Origin: an uncultured Maribacter sp.
GTDB taxonomy: Bacteria > Bacteroidota > Bacteroidia > Flavobacteriales > Flavobacteriaceae
Length of the DNA: 64,000 bases
Direction: 5' to 3'
NCBI RefSeq assembly: GCF_947500405.1
Contig: NZ_CANMRY010000001.1
Coordinates: 434,001-498,000 of the forward strand
Made by a program: the position numbers and the translations under genes. Shown here in pieces: positions 8,929 to 18,821 of the stretch (positions within the stretch are counted from its first letter, which is position 1; the number at the start of each line of letters is the position of its first letter). The notes below the pieces were generated by a model. It did not search any database. It was not told the DNA's origin and saw only the letters and a program-made list of their open reading frames with translations.

Positions 8929-10845
8929 TTAGCTTATTGTTATTGTAAATTCAATAGTTTTATTATCCTCCTCAAAAAACACTTCTAGGGGTAATGCCTC
9001 GACTCCAGGCACCATATTAAAAGTTCTTTTTCCTGAAATTTCTTTAGTTCTAATGGGCGCATTTGCTTTAATCGTTACTAATCCTTCCGGTTTTTGAATG
9101 GTAATTTCGTTTTCACTAATATTTGTTACAACTTCGCTTGAAGGCGAAACAATTGGTAATACAAAAGCAGTTTGCTCTATAATATCTTGCTCTGTACTTA
9201 CTTTAATTTCTGTTTTATCAGCAGCACACTTGTAAGCAATATTAAATGCAGAAGCCGTTTCTGCAACTTCCTCTCTATCTACATTTTTTAATTTTACATC
9301 AGCTAGTAGTTCTATGGTTCCATTTTCGTCTTTAGAAGTCACTGTTGCTGGTAAATCGTATAAATTGGTATACCAAACATCATCTTTAAACACCTCAACT
9401 CTTGGTGTTAAACAGATATCTTTATTTGGTTGTACTTGTTGATTATTCTTTTCTACTAAAGCATATTCTGCCATACTTGCTGCACATAAAAGCCCAACTT
9501 TATTATGATATAATACACCTAAAGCTCCTCCTGAAGCCTGACGATAATCGTACTTATAATGATATTCTGCATCGTAAGCACTTACGGTCCCTCTCCAATC
9601 GCCTCTTGCAAATAGGAAGACATCCAAATCTTTAAAATGTTTTACACCATCTGCAGTTGTTCTTGGCAGATTAGCATTTGTATTGATTTCTGGTAAATGA
9701 CCCCAATGATCTAACAATGCTGCTAAAGGCTTTGCATGTGTAAATGTATGGTGCACACAAGGTGGAATGCCTGCTTCAATAAAACCAGGGCCTCCATGTA
9801 TTAGCCCATTGGCAGTGCAACGCTGCAATAATTCTGTATTTTTTACCGCTGCTGTTCCAAACGCAGGATTGATATGAGACATCATTCCAAATGCCGGTTG
9901 GCTACCATCACAGGTTCTACTGCCCCAATAGCTCCATTTGTACATTCTATTACCCCAGCTATTATCCCAGCCACCATCTGGTAACATAAACTCTAAATGG
10001 CTATTTAAGGATTTTGTTAAGATCTGTAAAAGCTCTTCATCTTTTTCCTTAAGGGCGTACATGACTAAGCTGTTTAGCGTTTCTTCTACATTATATCCTA
10101 AATCTACACCGTGTAAACCTTTTTCACTTAACTTACTGGAGCTCTTTTTACACTCCCCAAATAATAAGCCTTCATTTGCAGTAAAATATGATTTTACTTG
10201 AGACGCTAATGTTTTACTCTTAGCTTTAAAATCGTCTCTATTTAAAACATTACCTATTAAATTTAAACCGTAAACTGCTGTCCCTGGATAATTTATATTG
10301 GTAAAATCTATTGTAAACTCTTTATAAATATAATTTCCAGCTTTTTCTAAACGTTTTGTCCAAGCCAGTTTTGTTGTTTTATCTAAAACATGACCATGAT
10401 AATGTAAAGCTTCTGCCAAAGCTATCGCTCCAAAAACGGTAATTCCTTTCCAAGATTTTGGGTTTGTAATTACTGTCCATGAACCATCCTTTTGAGAAAC
10501 ATTATTTTCTGCCCAAGTCATTACCAATTTAGCACCTTCTATATACTTTTCATCGCCAGTTTTATCTGCCATATATAAAAAAGGATATACCGCGTCCATA
10601 CAGCGCCCGTGAATATGAGAACAAGATGGACAGCCTAAAGCGCCATGTTCATCTAAATTAGATGGATTGTTAATTTGTACTTTTAACATCCCATCACTCC
10701 AATCTTTTAATAAACCTGTAATTAAGTTTTTAAACTCTAAAGAATGTTCTGAGTGGCTTTCGCATGCATTTAGCAATCCTGCCATTGGTAATGATAATCC
10801 AACACCTGCTAGCGTTGATAATTGAATAAAATTGCGTCTTTGCAT
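8929..10845 (-). CDS. Unassigned secreted alpha/alpha-toroid protein, candidate exo-lyase or dehydratase
   Basis: 638 residues. The N-terminus has a twin-arginine-like QRRNF motif, a hydrophobic stretch and an LLNAC lipobox, so it is probably a Tat-exported lipoprotein. Residues about 40-400 are helix-rich, with repeated aromatic and histidine motifs such as CPSCSHIHGR and CVHHTFTHAK. Residues about 410-638 are beta-rich. This toroid-plus-sandwich layout is that of several polysaccharide lyase families. By context it could resemble the exo-acting rhamnose-glucuronate lyases (PL27) or an oligosaccharide dehydratase, but I cannot assign a family. The ATG overlaps the stop of the upstream GH106 gene (TAATG), so the two are translationally coupled and should act on the same substrate. 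Confidence 0.6.
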   Translation of the reverse strand: MQRRNFIQLSTLAGVGLSLPMAGLLNACESHSEHSLEFKNLITGLLKDWSDGMLKVQINNPSNLDEHGALGCPSCSHIHGRCMDAVYPFLYMADKTGDEKYIEGAKLVMTWAENNVSQKDGSWTVITNPKSWKGITVFGAIALAEALHYHGHVLDKTTKLAWTKRLEKAGNYIYKEFTIDFTNINYPGTAVYGLNLIGNVLNRDDFKAKSKTLASQVKSYFTANEGLLFGECKKSSSKLSEKGLHGVDLGYNVEETLNSLVMYALKEKDEELLQILTKSLNSHLEFMLPDGGWDNSWGNRMYKWSYWGSRTCDGSQPAFGMMSHINPAFGTAAVKNTELLQRCTANGLIHGGPGFIEAGIPPCVHHTFTHAKPLAALLDHWGHLPEINTNANLPRTTADGVKHFKDLDVFLFARGDWRGTVSAYDAEYHYKYDYRQASGGALGVLYHNKVGLLCAASMAEYALVEKNNQQVQPNKDICLTPRVEVFKDDVWYTNLYDLPATVTSKDENGTIELLADVKLKNVDREEVAETASAFNIAYKCAADKTEIKVSTEQDIIEQTAFVLPIVSPSSEVVTNISENEITIQKPEGLVTIKANAPIRTKEISGKRTFNMVPGVEALPLEVFFEEDNKTIEFTITIS

Positions 10846-13800
10846 TATTTAAAAGTTTTTAAAATTACTGGCCCTATTAAACCTGAAGATTCCAAATCAA
10901 TTTCGTCATTTTTAGGCGGATTTGTAGTCCAAGTTTTTTTATTCTTTTTAGAACGAAAATTATCAAAAATTAGCTGATTACGCCATGTATTAGTAATCTT
11001 TATTTTAAGTTGATTTTTTCCTTTTTTTATGATATCACTAATATCAAACTTAAAAGGTGGTGACCATTTTACACCTATTTTTTTCCCATTACACCAAAGT
11101 TCAGCAATATTGGATACCTTCCCTAAATCTACAAACGCATGGGTACTTATTTCTTGAACATTAATCGTTTTTGAATATGTAGTGATACCAGAATAATGCT
11201 TTATTGCATCATTATCCATTTTTGTTAACGAAACTAGTTCTAAAACTTCAATAGAATTGGGTGTATCCCAGCCTTCTTCAAAACTTAAAGTCCAATCCGT
11301 TTGCAACGATGTTTCTTTTACATTAGCTTCAAACACTGACTCACCTTCATCCTTATGCAATGTATACTCCCCTGTACTATCAGCAATAATAGCATCATTT
11401 TTCAAAATTAAATTACTTGTATTTTCAGCTTCATGCACCTTATACCACCCCGTTTCTGCACTTAAAACAGTTTCTCCATTTGTAGTTACTTTATAAGCAT
11501 AAGGCTCTTTTGTCTTAGTAGAAAAAACAACTACAGCGCTACCACTTTCTGATAAAGACAATACAACATTGGTTCTATCTTCTGTTGACTTCCAGATTTT
11601 AGCATCTTGTTGATTTCCTGTAAACGCATCCCATAATTGCGGATTCCCTTTAGCCTTAAAGCTAAGAGATACATCAACTGATTTATTCATTTTTGAGGCA
11701 ACAAAATAAATATCGGCATCATTCGTTTTTCTGTGAATCCAATTAATATCTAATCCTTCAGGCACAATTACATCTGGAGCAATACGTTCTGCCTTAAGCA
11801 CCTCATCCAATGTTTTTCCCCAATATACTTTTCCTTTACCAACTTGTTTCACACCATTTTCAGAATCTCCCCAAAGTTCATCAGCTATAGCGTGCAGTTT
11901 TTTTAAATCATTTTCATCATCCATCAAACTGGGGGAATCTAAAGGTTTATCCCCAAGTATTACAGCGCCATCTTGCACTAAAATTTTTAACTTTTGCACA
12001 GTAGACAACAACATTTGCTTTGAATCTCTTAAGGTAATTACACGGTAATCTCCCGCATCTTTAACATGAATCTTACCATCCTTAACACTTAACTTGTTAT
12101 GTAAAATTTCAGCATTTAAGTAATCAAAACGATACCCTTTTGGAAAATAATCTAAATCAAATGGTGGGCGTTCATAATAATCTCCATAATATCTAAGAAC
12201 ATCAGCAACATATTCGCCTTGTTGTAATATGTATTGGTTTCTACTTAAATAATCTGTCCAATCTTTCATATAAGGCCACCAAGTTTGTTGCCTTACTAGA
12301 GGAAAACCAATATTTCCTCCAAAACTTGATCCTGGATACACATCTGTTTGTGGTGTATGAGAAAAGGTATGAAACACTAAATGGTTAACCCCTTTGGCAA
12401 AATTATAATCGATTAAATCTTTAACAGAAAATGGATGCTCGTTCCATTTTACACCTAATTGAGTACATGCTTCTGCCGCTAAAAATGGTTTATTATATAA
12501 GTGAACTGCTGATGCTGCATTATAAATAGGCTTTGCGTATTCATTTTGAGCTGATGGTGCTTTGGGGTACCAAAACTCGGTCATGGGGATATCGCTAACA
12601 CCGTAATATCGCATTGGGTCAATAGGTAGTACCTCACCTCCAGCACCTTCTGTATATACTTCAGCACCCATATCGTGTGCTACTATAGCAAAATGTTTAA
12701 AAAAATTATCAATAAACACCTCGTCCATGGTATGGCGCAAGTCTCTTAAAAACTTAGTAGTTACTTCAGGGCTATCAACAATATACCCCATAGTAGCTGG
12801 CAAATAGGTTTTCATGCTATAGCCCCTTCGGGTTTCGAATTCGGAAAACATATCTTCGGAATTTATAGTCCATGTTGGCACGTGACTTTCCCAACTATCT
12901 ATTAACAAACCATGTAATTTACCATCTCCTATTGGACCGCCATCTTTAATTAGATTACCTATCATCCCATTTCGTAAATGATTTTCTATGGCAATTTTAT
13001 CTAGTTTGCTTGATTCCCAACCTGTGGCTTCTGGTACCGCTGGTTTATTGGTTAGTCTCATATTAATATGACCAAAACGCACCACAGTCCAATTACCTTC
13101 TGGAGCTTCCCATGTTAGTTTTCCATCAGAAGTCATTTTATCGGTAAGATTGACAATGTTGTTAGATTTTATAATGGTATTTTCAGCATAGTTATATGTT
13201 ATATTTTCTTCAAGACATCTTAATACTTTTGCTGCTTTAGCCTCATGATTATGAAGCTTTGGCTTTGAACTTAACCGGATAAATTCTGGAGCAATATCAT
13301 GTTTACCCAAAAAAGTAAGTACAAATTCATTTGAAGTTGTTTCAGGAATAGCCAACGTAAGATGCTTTCTCCTATCATTCCAATTTGCATCAGGTAAATT
13401 TATGGTTGACACTTCAACTAATTTACTATTTATAAGCGCTTCAACTTTAATTGCTACGTCTATTATAGGGTATTGCGTATCCAAAATCATGTGTCGTGAT
13501 TGTGGAAAAGTAATGGTACGCAATGTTATTGGAACATCAAACTTAGTTTTAACCCAAGTATTTTCATTTTTCACTTTGGAAATACCTTGACTTCTATATG
13601 CTTTTAAAGGTTTATCAAGTTCCGTAGTTTTGCGAGTAACTATAATTCTTGAATTAGGATTAAAAATGTCCTTCCAAGGAACCAGACTATTATTTGTTTC
13701 AATTTTTAATGGATTGAAGGGTTCTAAGTTGTCGCCTTCTGGTGTTGGAAAAGCCAATACTTGAATGTCTTGATAATTGTAATCTGAAGTATGATATAAT

Positions 13801-14297
13801 GCATCTAATTCTAGTGTTTGGCTAAACGTTTTCCCACCAGAAACTCTGTAAACGGTTTCTACTACTTCGCGTTGCGCTTCCTCAGCCGGCACCCATGGAC
13901 CTCCTGTCATAGACCAACCCGGACAATTTTGCATGGTAAATTTTAAACCTAAGCGTTTACATTCGTCTGCTGCATGACGTATCATGTCTTCCCATTCTGG
14001 AGATAAAATTTTAATAGGTTCTACATTAGGATAAATTCTTCCTGCTTTATTAAATAAATGAATACCCTGTAATCCAGCTTCTTTTATGGCTTCCAAATCC
14101 AAGGTTAAGCCTTCTTTACTTATGTTATTTCCATTAAGATGAAACCAAGTTTCTGGATGGTACGCAATAGTAGGTGATTCAAAATTTTTCAACAATTCTT
14201 CAAAGCCTATTTCGGATGTAATCTCTAGGCTTCCTTTACTTGTTGTCTGACAGCTTAAAAATATAAATACTAAAAAGAAGCTTAAAAATTTACGCAT
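10845..14297 (-). CDS. GH106 alpha-L-rhamnosidase
   Basis: 1150 residues, starting with a lipoprotein signal (FLSC at about residue 16). The segment WFHLNGNNISKEGLTLDLEA with a following GIHLF (about 55-85) is the hallmark start of the GH106 TIM barrel, and length matches the family (about 1100). Central conserved blocks include MQNCPGWSMTGGPW, LLIDSWESHVPTW and VYTEGAGGE, which carry the acidic candidates. The C-terminal 150 residues (VDLGKVSNIAELWCNGKKIG) look like a GH2-type sugar-binding jelly roll. Characterised GH106 enzymes are alpha-L-rhamnosidases. The gene is first in a two-gene operon with the toroid protein and has its own operator (site B), facing away from the lipoprotein gene at 14466. 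Confidence 0.88.
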   Translation of the reverse strand: MRKFLSFFLVFIFLSCQTTSKGSLEITSEIGFEELLKNFESPTIAYHPETWFHLNGNNISKEGLTLDLEAIKEAGLQGIHLFNKAGRIYPNVEPIKILSPEWEDMIRHAADECKRLGLKFTMQNCPGWSMTGGPWVPAEEAQREVVETVYRVSGGKTFSQTLELDALYHTSDYNYQDIQVLAFPTPEGDNLEPFNPLKIETNNSLVPWKDIFNPNSRIIVTRKTTELDKPLKAYRSQGISKVKNENTWVKTKFDVPITLRTITFPQSRHMILDTQYPIIDVAIKVEALINSKLVEVSTINLPDANWNDRRKHLTLAIPETTSNEFVLTFLGKHDIAPEFIRLSSKPKLHNHEAKAAKVLRCLEENITYNYAENTIIKSNNIVNLTDKMTSDGKLTWEAPEGNWTVVRFGHINMRLTNKPAVPEATGWESSKLDKIAIENHLRNGMIGNLIKDGGPIGDGKLHGLLIDSWESHVPTWTINSEDMFSEFETRRGYSMKTYLPATMGYIVDSPEVTTKFLRDLRHTMDEVFIDNFFKHFAIVAHDMGAEVYTEGAGGEVLPIDPMRYYGVSDIPMTEFWYPKAPSAQNEYAKPIYNAASAVHLYNKPFLAAEACTQLGVKWNEHPFSVKDLIDYNFAKGVNHLVFHTFSHTPQTDVYPGSSFGGNIGFPLVRQQTWWPYMKDWTDYLSRNQYILQQGEYVADVLRYYGDYYERPPFDLDYFPKGYRFDYLNAEILHNKLSVKDGKIHVKDAGDYRVITLRDSKQMLLSTVQKLKILVQDGAVILGDKPLDSPSLMDDENDLKKLHAIADELWGDSENGVKQVGKGKVYWGKTLDEVLKAERIAPDVIVPEGLDINWIHRKTNDADIYFVASKMNKSVDVSLSFKAKGNPQLWDAFTGNQQDAKIWKSTEDRTNVVLSLSESGSAVVVFSTKTKEPYAYKVTTNGETVLSAETGWYKVHEAENTSNLILKNDAIIADSTGEYTLHKDEGESVFEANVKETSLQTDWTLSFEEGWDTPNSIEVLELVSLTKMDNDAIKHYSGITTYSKTINVQEISTHAFVDLGKVSNIAELWCNGKKIGVKWSPPFKFDISDIIKKGKNQLKIKITNTWRNQLIFDNFRSKKNKKTWTTNPPKNDEIDLESSGLIGPVILKTFK

Positions 14298-14319
14298 AAA
14301 ATATTGAGAACTTTAGAAA

Positions 14320-14366
14320 CTAAAGTAACTCATTTTTTTGATTGAATGTATCCTGTTATATCATGT
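14320..14366 (-). promoter_or_regulatory. PUL operator site B plus -7 box, promoter of the GH106 operon
   Basis: In gene orientation the operator is CATGATATAACAGGA (14366-14352). A -7-like TACTTTAG lies 24 nt downstream (14327-14320); reading it one base earlier gives 23 nt. The ATG at 14297 follows closely, so the leader would be only about 15-20 nt. Site D, serving the divergent gene, lies 33 bp away in the opposite orientation. Confidence 0.6.
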
Positions 14367-14399
14367 AAGCACCTAAAACATCCATTATCAATACACTAC

Positions 14400-14444
14400 A
14401 GGATACTACAGGACACTTAAACAGCTAAACAATAATAACTTTAC
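14400..14444 (+). promoter_or_regulatory. PUL operator site D plus -7 box, promoter of the 14466 lipoprotein gene
   Basis: The plus strand carries CAGGATACTACAGGA (14400-14414), then 22 nt, then TAACTTTA (14437-14444), one mismatch from TAnnTTTG. The ATG at 14466 is about 20 bp further on. This is the only copy on the plus strand and it faces the only plus-strand candidate degradative gene of the locus, which supports the operator being functional. Confidence 0.65.
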
Positions 14445-14465
14445 TTTAAAAATTTTGCTATTTTT

Positions 14466-15377
14466 ATGAAAAACTCAAAATTTATTTACAAATTAACTTC
14501 AACTACTTTATTAGTTTTTCTTGCTTTCTTTAATTCATGCTCAACAGATGAAAAACCTTCTGAAGAAGTCTTGTTTGAAAAAGAGAAAGAACAAGAGTCC
14601 ATAGATATGTCTGATGAAGATACGGGCTCATACACGACATGTAATCCAGATGGCGAAAATACTACTAGAACATCAAACGACCTACCTAACCCTGTTAATT
14701 TAGGAACTATTGATGATAGAAGCTGCTATGCCAATTACAAAGAAAGTACTATTGATAATACTACATGGGGTATTTATAATATAACCGATGGTTCAAATAA
14801 ATTCGATACAACTTTACAACCTCGAATAGAGCGTTCATTACCCGTAGCAAATAGTACTAATATAGGTACCTATGTAAAATTCACTGGAATCTTTAGAATT
14901 CTTGAAGTAGGTGACACTTCTGGAACCAATAGTGATGGTAGTTATATTGCGCAAGCTAAAGGGAAACATACTGGCGGTGGTGGTTCTGCTGACCCAGCTA
15001 TTTGTTTGTATTTAGCTAAGCCTATTTATGGTTCGGGCAGTAATGCTAATGAACAAGTGGCATTTGATATTTATGCTGAACGTATCTTAGAACGTGGGGG
15101 ATCAGGAAGCGGAAGAGAAGTTGTACTACTAAAGCGGGTAAACAAAAACGAGATAACTACTTTTGACCTAGAGGTTGGCTTTAAACAAGACCCAAACGAT
15201 GCAACAAAAAAAATACACTACTGTAATGCCATAATTGGTGGTGAAGCTTTTAACTGGAACATTCCAGACCCAGATAGAGGAATTCAATCTAAAATTAGAT
15301 ATGGTGCATACCGTGTTAAAGGAGGTAGAGCTCAAATTAGATGGGCAAATACTACACATGAAAAAGTTGAAAAATAA
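14466..15377 (+). CDS. Secreted beta-rich lipoprotein, candidate endo-lyase (ulvan lyase PL28-like, tentative)
   Basis: 303 residues. A signal peptide ends in an FNSC lipobox (about residue 25), followed by an acidic linker (about 28-60). The rest, about 70-300, is predicted to be almost all beta strand, with a hydrophobic ending SKIRYGAYRVKGGRAQIRW. Length, surface-lipoprotein signal and jelly-roll appearance fit small endo-acting polysaccharide lyases such as PL7, PL13 or PL28. A lyase is expected in the locus because GH105 needs unsaturated uronyl products. Family membership is inference and not recognised with certainty. The gene has its own operator (site D) and a strong terminator at 15459-15494, so it is a single-gene unit of the same regulon. 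Confidence 0.5.
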   Translation: MKNSKFIYKLTSTTLLVFLAFFNSCSTDEKPSEEVLFEKEKEQESIDMSDEDTGSYTTCNPDGENTTRTSNDLPNPVNLGTIDDRSCYANYKESTIDNTTWGIYNITDGSNKFDTTLQPRIERSLPVANSTNIGTYVKFTGIFRILEVGDTSGTNSDGSYIAQAKGKHTGGGGSADPAICLYLAKPIYGSGSNANEQVAFDIYAERILERGGSGSGREVVLLKRVNKNEITTFDLEVGFKQDPNDATKKIHYCNAIIGGEAFNWNIPDPDRGIQSKIRYGAYRVKGGRAQIRWANTTHEKVEK

Positions 15378-15458
15378 ATTTCTTTTAGAAGATATAAACT
15401 GAAATTTATCCAAAAAAATAATTGTCTCGTCCTAAATAAACGATATAAATTATTAATT

Positions 15459-15494
15459 AAAGCTTGACGATGCTGGCATCATTAAGCTTTTTTT
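15459..15494 (+). terminator. Intrinsic terminator after the 14466 lipoprotein gene
   Basis: A stem AAAGCTT (15459-15465) pairs with AAGCTTT (15484-15490). An inner stem GATGC/GCATC lies in register on the same axis, and seven T residues end the element on the plus strand. It lies 82 bp after the stop at 15377. Between here and 15650 I see no gene; the minus strand around 15515-15610 is open for a short stretch but has no recognisable start. Confidence 0.8.
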
Positions 15495-15649
15495 ATTTGA
15501 TTTTTTCTCTTTTAAATGTATTTATTTGGTTTTAGCATAATCGGATAAATAATGATAACCTTCTATCTACTTGTTCTGCTAGATGCTCTGCACGAGCTTT
15601 TGTTATTTTATTAAAATTATAGATTTAATTTCTAAGATAGAGATTAAAG

Positions 15650-17407
15650 TTATTTAGAACCTGAAAATGTAATAAGTCTACTTGGAATAAAGCCAATACG
15701 ATGTGCTCTAACCTCTAATTTAGCTCCTTTTGGAAGTATAAATGGTTCTTGATATATTTCCCATTTTTTTAAACCTTTCTCTCTACTATCAATAAGTTTA
15801 TAACTTATTGAAGCTCCTTTGGTTTCACAACCAATGGTGATTTTTCCATTTTCTACGGCTATTAATGGTTCTAAAGTTGTTGGCTGTATACTACTACCTT
15901 CCCAAAGCTTAGAGACTAATTCACTTTCAGAAAGATTTGGATTATCATCAATAGCTTGAAGCCATTCGTCCATTTCATTGCTCAACTCATTTAGCTTTTC
16001 TTGATATTCAGGATTCTTAGCTAGATTATTTAACTCATGCGGGTCGGCATAACAATCAAACAATTCTTCGTTTGGCTTCTGCTCCCTAAACCATTGCATT
16101 TGAATGTCATCTAATTTACCTTCCTCTTTAAGCTTTAACAATTCTTGCATCGTTGGAATTTTCTCTCTGTATGCTACTGGCAAATAGTAGCCTTGATTTG
16201 GCTTATAATTTCGTATATATTTGTACTGGTTATCTCGTACAGCTCTAATGGCATCCGTAAAACCATCAAATCTGTCGGCTGCAGCGTGAATATAGTTACG
16301 TTCTTCAGTTTTGTATTCTCCTAAAAAAGCTTGTCCTTGTAAATAGTGCTTTGGTTCTTCTCCAGTTATAGATAATAATGTTGGTGCAAAATCTATAAAA
16401 CTAATTAATTGTTCATCTCTTGTACCAGCCATCACTTTATTAGGAAACCTTATAATCATTGGCGTATTTAAACCAGAGTCATATATTAAACGCTTCTCTC
16501 TTGGTAGTGGACCACCATGGTCACCATAGAAAAAGATAATGGTGTTTTCTAATAGTCCATCTTCTTCCAGTTGTTTTAATACAGCACCTACTTGACTATC
16601 CATTTCGCCAATATTGTTATAGAGCTTCCACATATCTCTACGTGTCGCTTCGGTATTAGGTAAATAAGGTGGAATATTGAATTTAGTGTCTTTTGGAAGA
16701 TGGATAGCAGTTTCTGCCTCGGTCATTCTATTTTTAGCATGAGACTTTCCAAAGTTTTTCCATTTATAATCCCTATCTCCTGCTTTGTAATACCTAGTTT
16801 CAATTTCTCTAAACCCATAAGGCTCAAATAAACCAGATTCGTGTGTTTCAGTAAAATTAAATACTGCAAAAAATGGTTGATTTTCGGTTCTATTTCGCCA
16901 ATGGGCATACGGACTACTTTCATCCCACGCAGTTACAGGTGCTTTAAATTGATAATCCGTTTTATAATTATTAGTACAATAATACCCTTGTTTACGAAGC
17001 AATTCGCTAATCATTTTTACTTCAGGTGGTGGAATAGCTTCATATTTGGGTACACCAGTAACCTCACTGTAAGAATTAACACGCATGTGGTTTGCACCTA
17101 TACTTGATGGATACATACCCGTTGCAATAGCCGCTCTACTTGGTGCACAAACACCCGAAGTTGAGTATAAGTTTGGATAAGTAACTCCTTCCTCTGCTAA
17201 CTTACTTAAATTAGGCGTTGCAACTGTAGAATCTCCAAAGGGTGGAATATAAGCACCCATATCTTCAGTGACCAACCAGAGTATATTTGGGCGTTCTGGC
17301 AGTTTTATCTTTACTGTTTCTTTTTGGATTTTACTCTGATTCTCTTTTTTTGTTTGACAGCTGAAGAAGCACAAACATAGGATTGTTAGTAGTTTGAATG
17401 GTTTCAT
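15650..17407 (-). CDS. S1-family (formylglycine) sulfatase
   Basis: 585 residues, with a lipoprotein-type signal (FFSC at about residue 17). The sulfatase signature CAPSR at 87-91 makes C87 the predicted formylglycine, so a maturation enzyme (anSME, not in this window) is needed. The ERPNILWLVTEDM strand (about 38-50) supplies metal ligands. A second metal-site segment, FFYGDHGGPLPREK, lies around 290-310. A C-terminal beta domain ends the protein at about 515-585. It probably removes sulfate esters from rhamnose or uronic/xylose residues; position specificity cannot be told. It lies 280 bp downstream of GH105, with a hairpin between, so it may be read through or have its own promoter; no operator copy precedes it. 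Confidence 0.92.
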   Translation of the reverse strand: MKPFKLLTILCLCFFSCQTKKENQSKIQKETVKIKLPERPNILWLVTEDMGAYIPPFGDSTVATPNLSKLAEEGVTYPNLYSTSGVCAPSRAAIATGMYPSSIGANHMRVNSYSEVTGVPKYEAIPPPEVKMISELLRKQGYYCTNNYKTDYQFKAPVTAWDESSPYAHWRNRTENQPFFAVFNFTETHESGLFEPYGFREIETRYYKAGDRDYKWKNFGKSHAKNRMTEAETAIHLPKDTKFNIPPYLPNTEATRRDMWKLYNNIGEMDSQVGAVLKQLEEDGLLENTIIFFYGDHGGPLPREKRLIYDSGLNTPMIIRFPNKVMAGTRDEQLISFIDFAPTLLSITGEEPKHYLQGQAFLGEYKTEERNYIHAAADRFDGFTDAIRAVRDNQYKYIRNYKPNQGYYLPVAYREKIPTMQELLKLKEEGKLDDIQMQWFREQKPNEELFDCYADPHELNNLAKNPEYQEKLNELSNEMDEWLQAIDDNPNLSESELVSKLWEGSSIQPTTLEPLIAVENGKITIGCETKGASISYKLIDSREKGLKKWEIYQEPFILPKGAKLEVRAHRIGFIPSRLITFSGSK

Positions 17408-17637
17408 TTGTATAAATTTATAACAGCTTAATATACCTCTAGTTCGGAGATAAAAACGTACTAAGTGGACATTGATATTAATGAAGATTTTTAGTTAGCA
17501 AACTTGACCACAATAGGAATCTAGCGGCATCTTTTTTTGAAAACAACTAAACATCCTCTAATTTAAAACTAAAATTTAATAGATAGCCAAGTAGCTTACT
17601 CCTAGCTATCACGCAAAAAGGATATAACGGAAAGACC

Positions 17638-17660
17638 CACCCCCGATTTTTATCGGGGTG
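17638..17660. repeat. GC-rich hairpin between GH105 and sulfatase genes
   Basis: CCCCGAT (17641-17647) pairs with ATCGGGG (17652-17658); two further pairs form if one C is bulged. There is no T-run on the minus strand, so it is not a classical terminator. It could slow transcription or stabilise the upstream mRNA end. The rest of 17408-17687 shows nothing I can identify. Confidence 0.45.
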
Positions 17661-17687
17661 AGCACCCAAAACAATACATTATAGTTT

Positions 17688-18815
17688 TTAATCTAATTTT
17701 AAAATCTCACTTGCTGCCATTAAAAAGGCACCTGTACCGAAATTTTGCCAAGAATCCGCAGATGCTGGCTCTGGAAATGCACCAATATTTTGCACCCAAC
17801 CTACGCGACCATCTTCATGCTGACATTTTGCAATAGCATTCCATGCTTTTTTAACTGCCGGTATATGTTTTTTATCAACCAAACCATTATTAATTCCCCA
17901 AGCTAAAGCAAAAGTATGAAAACCACTACCACTTACTTCTCCATGGTTGTATGAGTCTGGGCTTAATAAACTGGTACGCCACAAACCATCTTCTGGTTGG
18001 ATAGCTAACATTTTTTCTGCCATTTCTTTATATAGTTTTTCGTAAAATGGACGATGCTCGTAATCGTTTGGCATATCATCTAAAATCAATGCTAAACCAG
18101 ATATTACCCAACCATTACCTCTAGACCAAAATACTTTTTTTCCGTTTGGTTCTTTGGTATCCTTATCATTGCCTTGCCAAACAAAACGCATATCTCTGGC
18201 AAACAATTGCTCTTCTTCATCATATAATTGGTTGTATGTTTCCATATAGAACTTATGCATCTCATCTAAATACTTAGGTTGATTAGTTTGCTTTGCATAT
18301 AAGTTCAACACTGGAGGAGCCATAAACAGCGCATCGCACCACCACCATAATATAGTACGTCCGTATTTCGTTTTATCTGTTCCTGCCTTCCAATTATCAT
18401 CTTCGTATAAATGCGCATCTAAAAACTTCTTTGTAGGCTCTAAATCTACATAATTCTTACGTCCGCCATTTGCATCAACATATAAGTAACTGTATGAAAT
18501 AGCTACATCATCAGCATGATGTAAACGCTTATAGGTTTGCCAATTATTCCAGTAGCCTTGATTTTTTAAGGCCGCCATATACATCATATCCTTAGTAGTT
18601 TTGTGAGCTCTTGAAACACCAACGTAATAAGCCCCAGCAGTCCAATCTGTTGGAGATAAAGCAAAAATTGGGTGCGCTTCTTGCCACTCTAAAGCTTTAA
18701 TCATAGAAGCTTTTACCTGAGCTTTATCTATAGTTTGAACTTCGGCAGCTTTCTGAGCCGTTGAACAATTGAATAGCAATATAACTGCTAAAAGTGATAA
18801 AATTGTTTTATACAT
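17688..18815 (-). CDS. GH105 unsaturated uronyl hydrolase
   Basis: 375 residues, close to the usual GH105 length. The N-terminus has a lipoprotein-like signal (LLFNC, about residue 17). The (alpha/alpha)6 barrel carries the family's aspartate sites: DD at 102-103 and D161 in the [12 protein letters not shown] segment. Later motifs [12 protein letters not shown] and the [17 protein letters not shown] block are also typical. GH105 enzymes hydrate and release the 4,5-unsaturated uronic acid left by polysaccharide lyases, so this gene implies lyase-based depolymerisation. It follows the GH3 gene by only 6 bp and is co-transcribed with it and the sulfatase-GH78 gene. Confidence 0.93.
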   Translation of the reverse strand: MYKTILSLLAVILLFNCSTAQKAAEVQTIDKAQVKASMIKALEWQEAHPIFALSPTDWTAGAYYVGVSRAHKTTKDMMYMAALKNQGYWNNWQTYKRLHHADDVAISYSYLYVDANGGRKNYVDLEPTKKFLDAHLYEDDNWKAGTDKTKYGRTILWWWCDALFMAPPVLNLYAKQTNQPKYLDEMHKFYMETYNQLYDEEEQLFARDMRFVWQGNDKDTKEPNGKKVFWSRGNGWVISGLALILDDMPNDYEHRPFYEKLYKEMAEKMLAIQPEDGLWRTSLLSPDSYNHGEVSGSGFHTFALAWGINNGLVDKKHIPAVKKAWNAIAKCQHEDGRVGWVQNIGAFPEPASADSWQNFGTGAFLMAASEILKLD

Positions 18816-18821
18816 TGCGTT

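Noticed and set aside
17408..17640. PUL operator upstream of the 15650-17407 sulfatase gene
   Set aside because: No ACAGGA or CAGGATA half-site occurs in this interval, so this gene is not assigned its own copy.
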